64,000 bases of DNA, from the NCBI GenBank assembly GCA_963834135.1, contig CAWIAN010000004.1, forward strand, positions 278,372 through 342,371, in the 5' to 3' direction. This document shows positions 8,948 through 17,732 of this stretch, in pieces. The DNA is from Bog-257 sp963834135. Its GTDB lineage: Bacteria; Acidobacteriota; Terriglobia; Terriglobales; Acidobacteriaceae. Position 1 is the stretch's first letter. Every line of letters starts with the position of its first letter. Under the pieces are notes generated by a model. It made no database searches, was not told the DNA's origin, and saw nothing but the letters and a program-made list of their open reading frames with translations. Made by a program: the position numbers and the translations under genes.

Positions 8948-11321
8948 TCAAGCATGGTTCGGAGCTGCAACTGCAACCTCTCGAAGATTACGCATCTCTA
9001 TCAGCGCCATTAAGAAGGACAATGTCGACTCTGCACCCTGGTTTTCATTGGCTCGATCGGGGTGAAGACCGTCTCGACAGCCGCCAGTGGCGGCGTCGTA
9101 CAAGGAAGTTTTCAGGTCGTTATCTCCCAGGAACCAGTTAAACGCAGCCCAAGCTCGGGTATGCCAATGTTCATCACCGGTGGCACGATATGCCTCCAGG
9201 CAAGCTGACACCGTTGCACTAGCCTCCAGCGGTTGCTGGTCGAACCGAGCTTTATCGCCTCCCTTGCTAAAGACGCCTTGGGAGCCGATGGGTAGAAAGT
9301 GTCCGTTAACGTTGCAGCGTTGTTGCTTTTCAAGCCAGTCGAGCGACTCCAAGCCTGCCGTAAGCAATTCCTGGTTGGAGGTACGGGAGCCCGCCAGCAG
9401 CAGTGCCTGCGACAGCCGGGCATTGGAATAGGACAAACTCTCTTCAAACCAATTCCAATCCGGCGTGCGGGTGACCTGGTAGATATTCAGCAATTTCCCC
9501 GCGAGGATGTCTCTATGCCTTTGTGCGGTCCGGTCGCCAGGAAAGCGATCCAAATATTCCTGTATTCCGAGTACCGAGAACGCCCAAGCCCTCGGGCTAG
9601 TAAAGTCCAGTGTCACTGGAACTGCGAGTTCGAACAGATGCCCCGCAAGGCCTCGTAGATTCTCATTGCCGGGCTGATGGATTGCCGTTCCTAGGGACCA
9701 CAAAGCCCGGCCGTGACTGTCTTCCGATCCCTGTAGTTCCTGCCACTGACGGTCATAACTGAAAAAGTTGCGAAACCTTCCATTGGCGGTGTTAAAAGCG
9801 TGCGAGAGAAAAGCCAGGTATTGCGAGGCCAGTGTTTTCGCGGATTCCGAATTCATCGCGCTGGGCTCGGCCAGGATCGAGACGATCAGGGCGCGAGCAT
9901 TATCGTCAGTGGTATAGCCTTCGCGATAATTTGGAACGGCGAATATGGCGTGCTGCAACATGCCGGTGTCGTCGGTCATACGCGTCAGATGGTTCAGCTT
10001 CAGCGACGGTAAGCTATCTACATCAGCGGCTCCGGCGGACTTGGTGCCTACCACGCGAGGGTTCCACATGCGCTCTGCCCGTGCTCTCTGAAAGCTGCGC
10101 ATGTATTCCTGGGCTACACTCTTCCAGACCATGTTGCGCGAATACAAATAGGCACGTTTACGCATAGCGTGCCGTTCAGCTTCGTTTTCCAGGAGCCGGA
10201 TGGTCTGCTCCGCGATTGCGCCCTGGTCGTTGAACGGAACCAGTACACCCCGCTGTTGATCAAGCAGCTCAAGCGCGTGCCAGTACGGCGTCGAGATGAC
10301 CGCCTTGCCCGCACCCAGAGCATAGGCTAGCGTTCCGGAGACAACTTGCGCCTCATTCTTGTACGGAGTGATGTAGATATCGGCCGAGCCGATGAACTCC
10401 ATCATCTCCTCGGGGCTGACGAACCGGTTATGGAAGATGACGTTCTTTTCGACTCCGAGATCCCTGGCGAGCGCCTGCAATGATTCGCGGTATTTGTCGC
10501 CCTCCCGCCGTTTAATATGAGGATGAGTGGCGCCGGCGACAATGTACATAACATTGCTGTTGTGAGCCAGAATGCGCGGGAGCGCATGGATAACTGTTTC
10601 CACGCTCTTATTAGGTGACAGCAAACCGAAGGTCAACAAAACCGACTTGCCTCCGACTCCGAAGCGATCCTTATAAAAATTCGGATCGACGAATGCCAGG
10701 TTAGGCACGCCGTGAGGAATGACATCGATCTTTTCCGGAGAGACGTGGAAAATCTCCTGGAGAAATTGTGAGGAGTGGTCGCTCATGACGATAAGGCGGT
10801 CAGAGAGCTCTGCCAGCTCCACCATCACCCGACGTTGGTCGGGATTCGGTTCACGCAGCACGGTGTGGAGGGTGCTCACAATAGGCATGCGGAGGTTCCG
10901 TAGGAGGTCCAGAATATGGGCGCCGGCTGTTCCACCGAAGATTCCATATTCGTGCTGCACGCAAACCAGGTCAACATTAGTGAAGTTGAGGAACTCGGCT
11001 GCTTCCTGATAGGACGATAGCTTTTCTTCGGTCAGTTCGAATCGAACGCGATCCGGGTAGGTGTATTCGGACTCGGGATCATTGACGGGCAAGAGCGAAT
11101 AGCCGGTCGGTGCCGAACTCACTCGAAACTGCGTCACACAGGTCGGTTGTGAAAGTGGCAATTCCGCACTGCCGGGGAAGATAATTTCCAATGATTGCGA
11201 TCCGGCTAGGAAGCGCGAGATTGATTGTCGGGTCAATCGCCTGTGCAGATTTTATTAGGTGCGACACTGCGCTCCCGATTCTCAACGGTCTTCTGAAGGG
11301 TAGCGTCTTAGGCAACGACAT
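8948..11321 (-). pseudogene. GT4 glycosyltransferase with C-terminal alpha/alpha-barrel-like domain, frameshifted
   Basis: The N-terminus (from ATG 11321) reads 'RIAIIGNYLPRQCGIATFTT' and then stops early at 11079. The continuing frame gives 762 residues with 'HEYGIFGGTAGAHILDLL', 'HTVL', the GT4 segment 'LTFGLLSPNKSVETVIHALP' and 'ALGAGKAVISTPYWHALELL'. Residues 400-750 of that frame resemble a helical six-hairpin domain seen in some mannose-processing proteins. The natural junction needs one base removed in a CTTGCCC stretch near 11,090. The long frame could still be translated from an internal start, but it would lack the first Rossmann strand. Presumed role: building or trimming mannose-containing glycans with the adjacent GH130 enzyme. 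Confidence 0.82.
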
Positions 11322-11462
11322 TAGGATCCTGTCTGCTCACCATTCGAGATGCTGGTGAAACTATGCGGTGGGAGGCGCTCGCCATTGTCCCATTCCGCTA
11401 AAACAATGCGGCCCTGAACTGCCGGCGCCCCGCATGGAACGCAGGGTACCGGCAAGTCTCAA

Positions 11463-12167
11463 CTATTTGCTTTCTGCGCTTTCATGCTCGGCGGTCTTTC
11501 TCTCGGCAGAGTGTACTGCCGCCAGGAATGGCTCAGCGCTGGCCGGAGCTTTTACTCCGCCCGAGAGCGTCTTGCGGAAGGGAACATCCTTGCCATAGAT
11601 TGCGATTGTCGAATCTTTATCCTGCTGGATCTTGGCACCATCTATCGCTACTCCAACAAACAGACCCTGCGAGCGCGAGTAGCTCAATGCCTCGGTATTC
11701 ATCTTCCAGTCTGTACCGGCGGAGGCATGCCTTCCAACCGGCCCGGCAGTCGCCGAGGCTTCGCCGCTGAGTTCAAACTTGCTGGAGAGCAGACCTTGCA
11801 CGCCCTTGTCATTCATGAAGAGAATGACGAGATCCACGGATTGAGCTCCCGCCTGAAAGCCCACATTTCCGCCACCAAGCGAGATGAATGCCGGCGCGCT
11901 CCAGCCGTGGCTAGTGCGGCAGGTGACCACGCCTCGTCCGTGTTCCCCGCCGACAATGAACCCGCCCTTCGCCATGTTCGGTACCACGGCGATACACTTG
12001 GCTCCATTCAGCACTTCTTCCGGGATGCCTTTGTCGGGAGCAGCCATGATCTCATTTAAGACTGTGCCTGCGGCTTGTAAGCGCGCCGAGGTATCCTGGT
12101 CTGCTGGACCGGCAAAAGCAAAACTTCCTAGTGACAACATCAAAAAGCCGATTGCGTATTTCTTCAA
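11463..12167 (-). CDS. SYLF (Ysc84-like) lipid-binding domain protein, exported
   Basis: The family binds phospholipid in eukaryotes; in bacteria the role is unknown, often linked to the envelope. The TTG at 12167 is chosen because AAGGAAG lies just upstream and it opens directly with a signal peptide (MKKYAIGFLMLSLGSFAFA). The mature protein shows the SYLF core 'CIAVVPNMAKGGFIVGGEHG', then 'ISLGGGNVGFQAGAQSVDLV' and 'SYSRSQGLFVGVAIDG', over about 200 residues. It is 234 residues in total, typical for periplasmic bacterial members. The next gene upstream on the same strand is an lmo0937-type mini-protein 66 bp away, so both may share a promoter. Confidence 0.9.
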   Translation of the reverse strand: MKKYAIGFLMLSLGSFAFAGPADQDTSARLQAAGTVLNEIMAAPDKGIPEEVLNGAKCIAVVPNMAKGGFIVGGEHGRGVVTCRTSHGWSAPAFISLGGGNVGFQAGAQSVDLVILFMNDKGVQGLLSSKFELSGEASATAGPVGRHASAGTDWKMNTEALSYSRSQGLFVGVAIDGAKIQQDKDSTIAIYGKDVPFRKTLSGGVKAPASAEPFLAAVHSAERKTAEHESAESK

Positions 12168-12233
12168 CTGACACTTCCTTATCGTCTGACTTACGGTTAG
12201 GTAATTCGTGAAGCGGCGAATGCGCCGCAATGG

Positions 12234-12380
12234 TCACACCGCTCTGCGGCCGGCGACCAGATTGATGATCAGGACGACCACGGCAACGACCAACAAAAGG
12301 TGAATCAGGCTGCCCGCGATGTGGAAACTGAAGCCGAGTAGCCACAGAATCAACAAGATGACAAAGATTGTCCAAAGCAT
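12234..12380 (-). CDS. lmo0937-family small membrane protein (48 aa)
   Basis: A short gene read directly from the sequence: ATG at 12380, stop at 12234, 48 residues. It begins MLWTIFVILLILWLLGFS and ends VAGRRAV, with two hydrophobic helices separated by FHIAGSLIH. That pattern, including the LWLLGFS turn, is that of the lmo0937 family, small inner-membrane proteins of unknown function often induced by stress. A strong GGAGGCGAC ribosome site precedes the ATG. It lies upstream of the SYLF gene on the same strand; a link to envelope stress is inference. Confidence 0.85.
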   Translation of the reverse strand: MLWTIFVILLILWLLGFSFHIAGSLIHLLLVVAVVVLIINLVAGRRAV

Positions 12381-12554
12381 GTGTCGCCTCCTTAGGAGTG
12401 GCTGTGAATCTTGGAGATTGCGATCAGGAAGGACCAGCGGTCCAAGACTAAAGTGAAGGACTCCGACGCTGCATGATTATCTCCCGGAGCACGCCCATGA
12501 ATCTGATCAATACTGATCATCCAAGAGAAGCGGCTTCAATCGCGGAAGAAGAGT

Positions 12555-12953
12555 ATGCAAAGGAGTGACGACTCAGTGGCCAAAGAAAAACTTACTTTCG
12601 AAACTAAACAGCTGAGCGATTGTGCTCAGACACTCCCGTTCGGCGGCGAATATGATTCCGAGAGTAGGTCGAGTCACAAGGAACCTAGCTCGGTTATGAG
12701 AAGACACTATCTTCATCTCGCAGCATTCGATTGTGCCGCATGCAACGGTCCAGTTATTTCAGGCTCTATGGCAACGCGGGAGACCGATATTCAACGGGAG
12801 ACAGGGATCAAGCAAATCGGGGCAATCTGCTTAGCGTGCGGTAAGCGGTACAATTCTCTGCCAACTTCACGAGTGGTACGCCACATCGCTCCTTTTGAGT
12901 GGAACTCAGTCGATCAAGAAGGAGCGGTCCCGAAATCGGTCTCAGTCGTGTAG
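12555..12953 (+). CDS. Hypothetical zinc-ribbon protein
   Basis: 132 residues or slightly fewer; not a named family that I recognise. The C-terminal half has two CxxC knuckles, 'FDCAACNGPV' and 'ICLACGKRY', about 35 residues apart, which suggests one bound zinc. The first 45 residues are polar and low in order. GTG at 12576 has a better ribosome site (AAGGAG) than ATG at 12555 and would drop seven residues. The 3' end overlaps the convergent Crp/Fnr gene by 12 bp. The divergent lmo0937 gene starts 174 bp away. Confidence 0.55.
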   Translation: MQRSDDSVAKEKLTFETKQLSDCAQTLPFGGEYDSESRSSHKEPSSVMRRHYLHLAAFDCAACNGPVISGSMATRETDIQRETGIKQIGAICLACGKRYNSLPTSRVVRHIAPFEWNSVDQEGAVPKSVSVV

Positions 12954-13598
12954 CACTACGTTGAGCAGCGAACTATGCACCTGCATTCCGCTGCCGTCAT
13001 ATTCGACGAATCCGAGCTTACGGAATCGGTTCATAAAGAAGCTGACACGGGAACGCGTGGTGCCGACCATCTCTGCCAGCGATTCCTGGCTGATCTTGGG
13101 AATAACCGGCTCCGGCTTGCCCTCTTTGCCGAAATGAGCCAGCAACAGAAGGATTCTCGCCAATCTCTTCTCGCTGGAATTAAAAAGTTGATCGACCAGA
13201 TCCTCTTCGTAGCGAATGTTACGCGCTAAAAGGTGCGAAACGAACAACTCTGAAAACGACTGCTCCCGATGGAGGGCCTCTATCATGGCCTTCTTATCGA
13301 TTCGCAGAATCGTGCAGTCCGTCATCGCAGAGGCCGAGCCCATCCGAAGAGACTGGCCGGCAAGCGCGCCCTCTCCGAAAAAACTACCCTCTCCCAGAAC
13401 TCCTACTGTAGCTTCCTTTCCGGCATGTGAAACGACAGTCAACTTGATCTTGCCCTTCTGTACGTAAAACACTGAGTCCGTTGGGCCACCTTGAACAAAG
13501 ATCGTTCCCCCTTTTTCGAAGGAGACGATCTTTCGTCCGTCTCCGATCGTCGCGAGAAACAGCCCTGCGTCGAACTTGCGAGTACGTTTCGCCTTCAT
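12942..13598 (-). CDS. Crp/Fnr-family transcription regulator (copy 1)
   Basis: 218 residues. The effector barrel (residues 20-130) has 'FEKGGTIFVQGGPTDSVFYV' and 'GVLGEGSFFGEGALAGQ'. A dimer helix leads into a winged HTH with 'ISQESLAEMVGTTRSRVSFF' around residues 170-190. No N-terminal cysteines are present, so this is not an oxygen-sensing Fnr. The HTH segment 'GTTRSRVSFFMNRFR' is identical in the second regulator at 17,079-17,732, so the two may recognise similar sites. Target genes are unknown; the nearby small-gene cluster is the obvious candidate. Confidence 0.92.
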   Translation of the reverse strand: MKAKRTRKFDAGLFLATIGDGRKIVSFEKGGTIFVQGGPTDSVFYVQKGKIKLTVVSHAGKEATVGVLGEGSFFGEGALAGQSLRMGSASAMTDCTILRIDKKAMIEALHREQSFSELFVSHLLARNIRYEEDLVDQLFNSSEKRLARILLLLAHFGKEGKPEPVIPKISQESLAEMVGTTRSRVSFFMNRFRKLGFVEYDGSGMQVHSSLLNVVLHD

Positions 13599-14470
13599 CG
13601 TTGATCACCTCTGCGAGCGGACTCGATGCGATCTCTGGCTGTCGGCAGCAAGATGTCCGCAAGCCTCGTCTTCCTTCGGTGAGCGATCATAGGCTGGCGC
13701 CCAAGCGCCCGGACTGAGCCGTAGGATGGTTCGTTCCACAAGTCTACGCCTTCTCTTCGGCAACCACCTGGGCGCTACGTAAAAGAGCGGCTGTGGGCTC
13801 TTCAACCCAGGTAGTAGTGCAGTTTGGAATCGGCGCCCCTCGCGGGCCGAGCGAATGGGCGTACACTCGAGTCATGGCAAGCGAACCCTGCATCAACCCT
13901 TTTCAGAAGGTACACCAAGAAGTGCAGGCGGCGAGAGATCGCACCCGCGAAAGCAACAGATTAGAAGCGGAGCGTAGCCGGGAAAACGCCAAAGAGGAGG
14001 CCGTCCGCGAGGGTTTCGACCGTGCAGACTTAAACGCCAGCCTTACTTGATCGAGTACCAAAGCGCAACGCGCTGCTCGATATGCAAGGTGCCGTTTCCG
14101 TCACGAAGGCATCCGTTGATGAATCGTTCGCAGGGCATGTCCGCGAGGTACATCGGCCCGCTCAAACCTCCGAGGACACGAACTGAGCCGCTACGCGGGT
14201 GGTCGGGGAATCTACCGAGAATTAAGAAGTCTCAGGATCTCTGGATTGCCATATATATCGTAAGCTGTACGGGGATCTTGTCGTACAGATCTGTCGCCCT
14301 ATCTCTTAACTCCCACATGTTTTGACAAGTCTTGGCTATCATAATAAGTACGTGCTGCAAAAGTCTCCTGAGTCCAAATTGATCTGATAGCCATTGATGC
14401 CAATTGCGTCACCAAATGCTTCTGGGAGATACACGGTGGAATCAGCTGAACTGGTTCGAAGAGGGGCGCG
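13599..14470. other. Mostly non-coding stretch, one weak small ORF
   Basis: About 870 bp upstream of Crp copy 1. The only frame with any coding look is the small plus-strand ORF listed separately at 13,874. Other frames here are arginine- and serine-rich shadows without ribosome sites. No tRNA, repeat or terminator was seen. Confidence 0.45.
13874..14050 (+). CDS. Possible 58-aa charged helical protein
   Basis: Starts at ATG 13874 and encodes a highly charged, helix-prone peptide beginning MASEPCINPFQKVHQEVQ and rich in Glu and Arg. No domain is recognised and there is no good ribosome site, so it may be non-coding. It is listed because its composition differs from random shadow frames. Confidence 0.28.
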   Translation: MASEPCINPFQKVHQEVQAARDRTRESNRLEAERSRENAKEEAVREGFDRADLNASLT

Positions 14471-14635
14471 TTAGTCACGCGCTGGTACGGTATCCGAAAC
14501 GGGCCGTAGGTCAGCCCTGGTGAACTTTCCGCCACACACTCCACACTTCCACTGGAGTTGGACAGGCGCGCGGGGTGACTCTCCGCCGGTCCGCCATATC
14601 TTTGAAAGCTCGCTACTACAAATAGGGCATTTCAT
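14471..14635 (-). CDS. 54-aa zinc-ribbon protein
   Basis: Read directly: ATG at 14635, stop at 14471. The product begins MKCPICSSELSKIW and carries a second knuckle KCGVCGGKF about 30 residues later, a compact two-CxxC zinc ribbon. An AAAGG element lies 12 to 16 bases upstream of the start. Nothing beyond zinc binding can be claimed. It is one of at least four small CxxC genes between 12.5 and 16.3 kb, and lies on the same strand as its neighbour at 14,677 with a 41-bp gap. Confidence 0.55.
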   Translation of the reverse strand: MKCPICSSELSKIWRTGGESPRAPVQLQWKCGVCGGKFTRADLRPVSDTVPARD

Positions 14636-14676
14636 AGCTGAAGGGCCTTTCTAAAGGACAGGTGTGGGTCAGCGCC

Positions 14677-14868
14677 TCAGCGCCACGAGTTAGGCAGCGC
14701 TGTCCACCGCTGAAATGTAGGTAGATAGCGCCGTTTGTAGCAGGTTATACACCGCCCTGGACAGAGAAACAGAAGGGGCAGGATCATGCGCTCGACCCAG
14801 GTCTCGGGAGGTTCAGCTCTGAACTGGTCACCTTTGCAGACGCGACATTGGGCCGATAAGAAGTGCAT
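14677..14868 (-). CDS. 63-aa zinc-ribbon protein with hydrophobic middle
   Basis: The start at 14868 gives MHFLSAQCRVCKGDQFR, then WVERMILPLLFLCPGRCITCYKRRYL. The order CxxC, E-R, a leucine-rich segment, PxRCxxCxxR(Y/F) matches small zinc-ribbon membrane-edge proteins that I have seen repeatedly in Acidobacteriota; I know no function for them. An in-frame upstream ATG at 14940 would add 24 residues with no family look. It sits upstream of the 54-aa zinc-ribbon gene on the same strand. Confidence 0.5.
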   Translation of the reverse strand: MHFLSAQCRVCKGDQFRAEPPETWVERMILPLLFLCPGRCITCYKRRYLPTFQRWTALPNSWR

Positions 14869-14987
14869 GACTAGGGCTAGACGCCGCTCCGAGCACTCGC
14901 GAGCCGAGCCGTTCTCATATCTGTGCATGCGAAAGTGCATGTTTTATCGCTCGCCTGCATTGTCCGAAGCCAATGATTCAAGTTATC

Positions 14988-15668
14988 TTATCGCGACCCT
15001 GTTTCTCTGCCGCCGGCGATCGAGCTGGCTTCGACGGACGTTAGCTTCGATAGGTCGCATCCGCTGGGACCGTCAAGGCATGTCAGATAATTCCGTTGGT
15101 GCGCGGCGACCTGGACTGCGTTCAGTTCGGTTGGCGATAATTTGGAACGATCGCAAGACGCTGAACCATCCCAACATTGGGAAACATTGTGCTGGCGCTC
15201 GGCCACGGCCATGTCACTTCGGTCGGATGGACTAAGCTTCGAAAGTTTGCAAGCAGGCCATCCGTTCCAACAATCGGTAACATTCCTCCGGTACTCCGCT
15301 ACTGCCACTGCGGCGGCCTCAGGCTGAGTCAGCTTGCCGTAGTCGCAACTCCCCAAGCCATTCCAACAATTAGAGATCAGTTGCCGATGTACGACGAACT
15401 CGACTTTGACCACTTCTGATGCACTCAGCGCAAGACGATTGCACGATTTCCAGGACTCTTCGCAGTCAGAGATGTTCTGATCGTGCTTTAGACGGGCGAG
15501 TTCTCTCTTATCTGCCTCGGTCAGGGTTAAATGATTGCATGAACTCCAGGCGTTTTTGCAGGCGAACAGATTCTGTCGCTGATCAGGGGACTGCCCTGAC
15601 ATCAGAGTCGCCAAGCAAACAAACGCGGTCATCCCAATACAAAGTGCTATCCGAGACGCCAGGATCAT
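14988..15668 (-). CDS. Exported protein of six 32-residue C-x6-C repeats
   Basis: With ATG at 15668 (GAGG about 11 bases upstream), the protein has a signal-like N-terminus (MILASRIALCIGMTAFVCLATLMSG) and then almost nothing but repeats. Cysteine pairs fall at 37/44, 69/76, 101/108, 133/140, 165/172 and 197/204: exactly 32 residues apart, six times. Consensus unit: C-W-[ND]-G-x3-C-[DN]-x2-K-L-[ST]-x2-E, a helix of about 14 residues, then QRN. Each pair could form a disulfide in the periplasm. No catalytic motif is seen and I do not recognise the family. A TPR- or Sel1-like helical repeat with disulfide staples is possible. The last copies are closer to one another than to the first two. Confidence 0.75.
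   Translation of the reverse strand: MILASRIALCIGMTAFVCLATLMSGQSPDQRQNLFACKNAWSSCNHLTLTEADKRELARLKHDQNISDCEESWKSCNRLALSASEVVKVEFVVHRQLISNCWNGLGSCDYGKLTQPEAAAVAVAEYRRNVTDCWNGWPACKLSKLSPSDRSDMAVAERQHNVSQCWDGSASCDRSKLSPTELNAVQVAAHQRNYLTCLDGPSGCDLSKLTSVEASSIAGGRETGSR
14997..15572 (-). repeat. Six tandem 96-bp coding repeats
   Basis: Inside the preceding gene, six units of 96 bp encode 32 residues each with no insertion or deletion between copies. Conservation is at protein level (paired cysteines, Trp, Lys-Leu, Glu); the DNA copies have diverged, so the array is old and under selection rather than recently expanded. Confidence 0.8.
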
Positions 15669-15758
15669 GTGTTTCGGCCTCGTGAGTTCGCGGGACGGGC
15701 GCTCCCGCATCCATACAAATCTAACTGTGAGCCAAACTAGTGGAGAAAACTGCTCACT

Positions 15759-15775
15759 ATTGCTCAATGAGCAAT
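15759..15775. promoter_or_regulatory. Inverted repeat ATTGCTC-AAT-GAGCAAT
   Basis: Perfect 7-bp arms with a 3-bp spacer, about 90 bp upstream of the repeat-protein start, with further partial GCTCA copies on both sides. Its position and symmetry suit a dimeric repressor or activator site. No T-run follows, so it is not a terminator. Confidence 0.4.
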
Positions 15776-15913
15776 TTCGCTCAGATAGACGTTCAATCTC
15801 ACGGTATCGTTATCACCAAGTCGGCTTGGCAGCGGAAGTGCAACTGCCCAGCCACAGGCCGATCGGGCGAGCCGGTTTTGCCTGCTTGACCGCCGGCGGC
15901 AGATTGGAAAGTC

Positions 15914-16237
15914 ATGATTGCAACACCGGCATCGGCGAGCATGGCGTCCACTCGAACGGACTCCATCGTCGGAACACGCGTGTCGTCAAGCCAGGCAAGA
16001 GCAGTCCGGGATATTTCAGAACAGGAGGTCGCCCCACTGCAAATCAAGGATCTCACTCCTGAGCAGAAGCTGTCAGTGCCGTGTCCTGTATGTGCGGCTG
16101 CTCCGCAGGGGCGTTGCTGTGAGGTGCGTAGCCGCGCATTTCGCTACGAAGAGCACCCGGCTCGGCTCCTGGTCGCAGCCGGACAAGAGAAGCTTTCACT
16201 TCTACCGCGGACCAAAACACTAGCTAAGAATGATTAA
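15914..16237 (+). CDS. Small zinc-finger protein, phage/actinobacterial type
   Basis: 107 residues. The first 50 are Ser/Ala/Thr-rich and probably disordered. Residues 55-90 contain CPVCAAAPQGRCCEVRSRAF followed by EEHPARL. This fits the CPxCxAxPGxxC...HxxR pattern of small zinc fingers often found in phages and mobile regions and thought to bind nucleic acid. ATG 15941 is an alternative start. It is in tandem with the small gene at 16,260. Confidence 0.55.
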   Translation: MIATPASASMASTRTDSIVGTRVSSSQARAVRDISEQEVAPLQIKDLTPEQKLSVPCPVCAAAPQGRCCEVRSRAFRYEEHPARLLVAAGQEKLSLLPRTKTLAKND

Positions 16238-16259
16238 GACGAAAAAGGGAGAGAAGCAC

Positions 16260-16451
16260 ATGCCCATGAAAGACGAGATCTCGGAATCAGCTGCCACCAT
16301 CTCCACCTCTACCGCCGCGCCGGCCCCCTCGCGGCAGTACGTCCCACGCTGGCGCACCGCTGAAGATCGTGCTGACGCTCTAAGAGCCAAGAAGCAAAGA
16401 AGACGGGCTGCGCATAGAATCGCTTTGAGAAGATCTCCCGCCAACGGTTAG
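16260..16451 (+). CDS. 63-aa basic-tailed hypothetical protein
   Basis: ATG 16260 follows GGGAGAG at a good distance. The product begins MPMKDEISESAATI, is Ser/Thr/Ala-rich in the middle and ends with a basic stretch (AKKQRRRAAHRIALRR), suggesting nucleic-acid or membrane contact. No family is recognised. It lies 22 bp after the zinc-finger gene and may be cotranscribed with it. Confidence 0.4.
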   Translation: MPMKDEISESAATISTSTAAPAPSRQYVPRWRTAEDRADALRAKKQRRRAAHRIALRRSPANG

Positions 16452-17078
16452 CGAGAGCGAAGCCATGCAGCTCATTCATCAGTCGACCGCCGACTCACTG
16501 CTGGCTGGCCTTCCAAGTGAAACGACAGTCCGAAATGTAAGTCTCATACTTCTCGGAGCGGCAGCTTTGTCCAATACAAAAATAGAAGCTCAAGCTTTCG
16601 AGAGCGGCCAACCAGGATCTCACAAGGGAAGAAGCGACTTAAAAGTTACACCGTTCGACCTGAACCCTGACCCAGAGAGTTGACCTCATGCCGCAATACC
16701 TTTCCACGACGGCAGTCGACAAGCGAACGAATACTTATTACCGCCTGGGAGCGGCAGAGCGGAAAGAAGAACAAATTCGAGCGGCACAACGAAAAACAAG
16801 GAAGAGGTCATCGGTATGCCTTTGCTCCAGGTCGTAATTTCCTAATCGTGGTCGGCGTTCTGTTATGGCTGGTGGGATGCAGATATGCCTGCGTGGACTG
16901 AAGCGAACTGGCAAGGGCCGTCAAACACGGGCAAACCACATCCTCAGGGAACGAATGCTCGCCGATGTGCGAATGCGGACATCGGTCATCCGAGTCAGCG
17001 AGCAACTTGCAATTGCTAATCGCAATTTCCAATTCACGGGTGTGCGATATCTTAACGGCCAGCCAAGGGCGATGGCGA
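16452..17078. other. No convincing gene
   Basis: Three short plus-strand frames (16,465; 16,680; 16,865) follow one another but lack family features, and only the first has even a weak ribosome site. The stretch separates the small-gene cluster from Crp/Fnr copy 2. It may be decayed coding DNA. Confidence 0.4.
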
Positions 17079-17732
17079 CTACCCCTGAAGAAGGAAGGTA
17101 AGAAGCGCGCGGCGTACTCGCAAGCCGCCGTTGTACTCGATATAGCCCTTCCTGCGGAAGCGGTTCATGAAAAAGCTAACTCTTGACCGTGTGGTGCCGA
17201 TCATTTCCGCAAGCGTGCCTTGGCTGATCTTCACAGTGGCACCCTCCGATCTGGATTTTCGTTCAAAACTGGCGAGGAATAGAAGGGTCCGTGCTAACCG
17301 CTTTTCGCTGGAGTTAAAGAGTTGATCAAGAACGTTCTCTTCCATGCGGGCGATACGAGACAGCAGTTGCGCGATCAACAGTCTGGCGAATGCAGGATCA
17401 TCATGGACGATACGCATAATCGTCGCCCTCTCCACGCGTGTAACTCTCGAGATCTGAACTGCTACAGCGGTAGAGGTTTGCTGCACTGCGGGCCCTAAAC
17501 ATGATTCGCCAAAAACATCTCCCGTATGGAATATCGCGATGACGGCCTTCTTGCCGCCTCTGGAGAGCACTGTCTGTTTAACATTCCCAGCCTCTACGTA
17601 AAACATCGCCTCAGCCGCGTCTCCCTGGGAGAAAATCGTTTGTTTGTCGTTATATTCCCGGCTGCTGCGCTCACTGCCGACCTTCTTGAGAAACGCGCGC
17701 GGTTTGAAGGTGAGTGTTTGCTTCGGTGCCAT
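17079..17732 (-). CDS. Crp/Fnr-family transcription regulator (copy 2)
   Basis: 217 residues from ATG 17732 (GAGATAAAG upstream), beginning MAPKQTLTFKPRAFLKK. The barrel has 'KQTIFSQGDAAEAMFYVEAG' and 'GDVFGESCLGPAVQQTS', and the HTH has 'ISQGTLAEMIGTTRSRVSFF'. From QLFNSSEKRLAR to the end it aligns closely with copy 1, including an identical 15-residue recognition segment. The effector barrels differ more, so the two may read different signals but overlapping sites. A longer start at 17792 would add 20 residues without a family match. Confidence 0.92.
   Translation of the reverse strand: MAPKQTLTFKPRAFLKKVGSERSSREYNDKQTIFSQGDAAEAMFYVEAGNVKQTVLSRGGKKAVIAIFHTGDVFGESCLGPAVQQTSTAVAVQISRVTRVERATIMRIVHDDPAFARLLIAQLLSRIARMEENVLDQLFNSSEKRLARTLLFLASFERKSRSEGATVKISQGTLAEMIGTTRSRVSFFMNRFRRKGYIEYNGGLRVRRALLTFLLQG

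Noticed and set aside
16465..17101. Three short plus-strand frames after the small-gene cluster
   Set aside because: No ribosome sites of quality, no family features, and composition like random frames.
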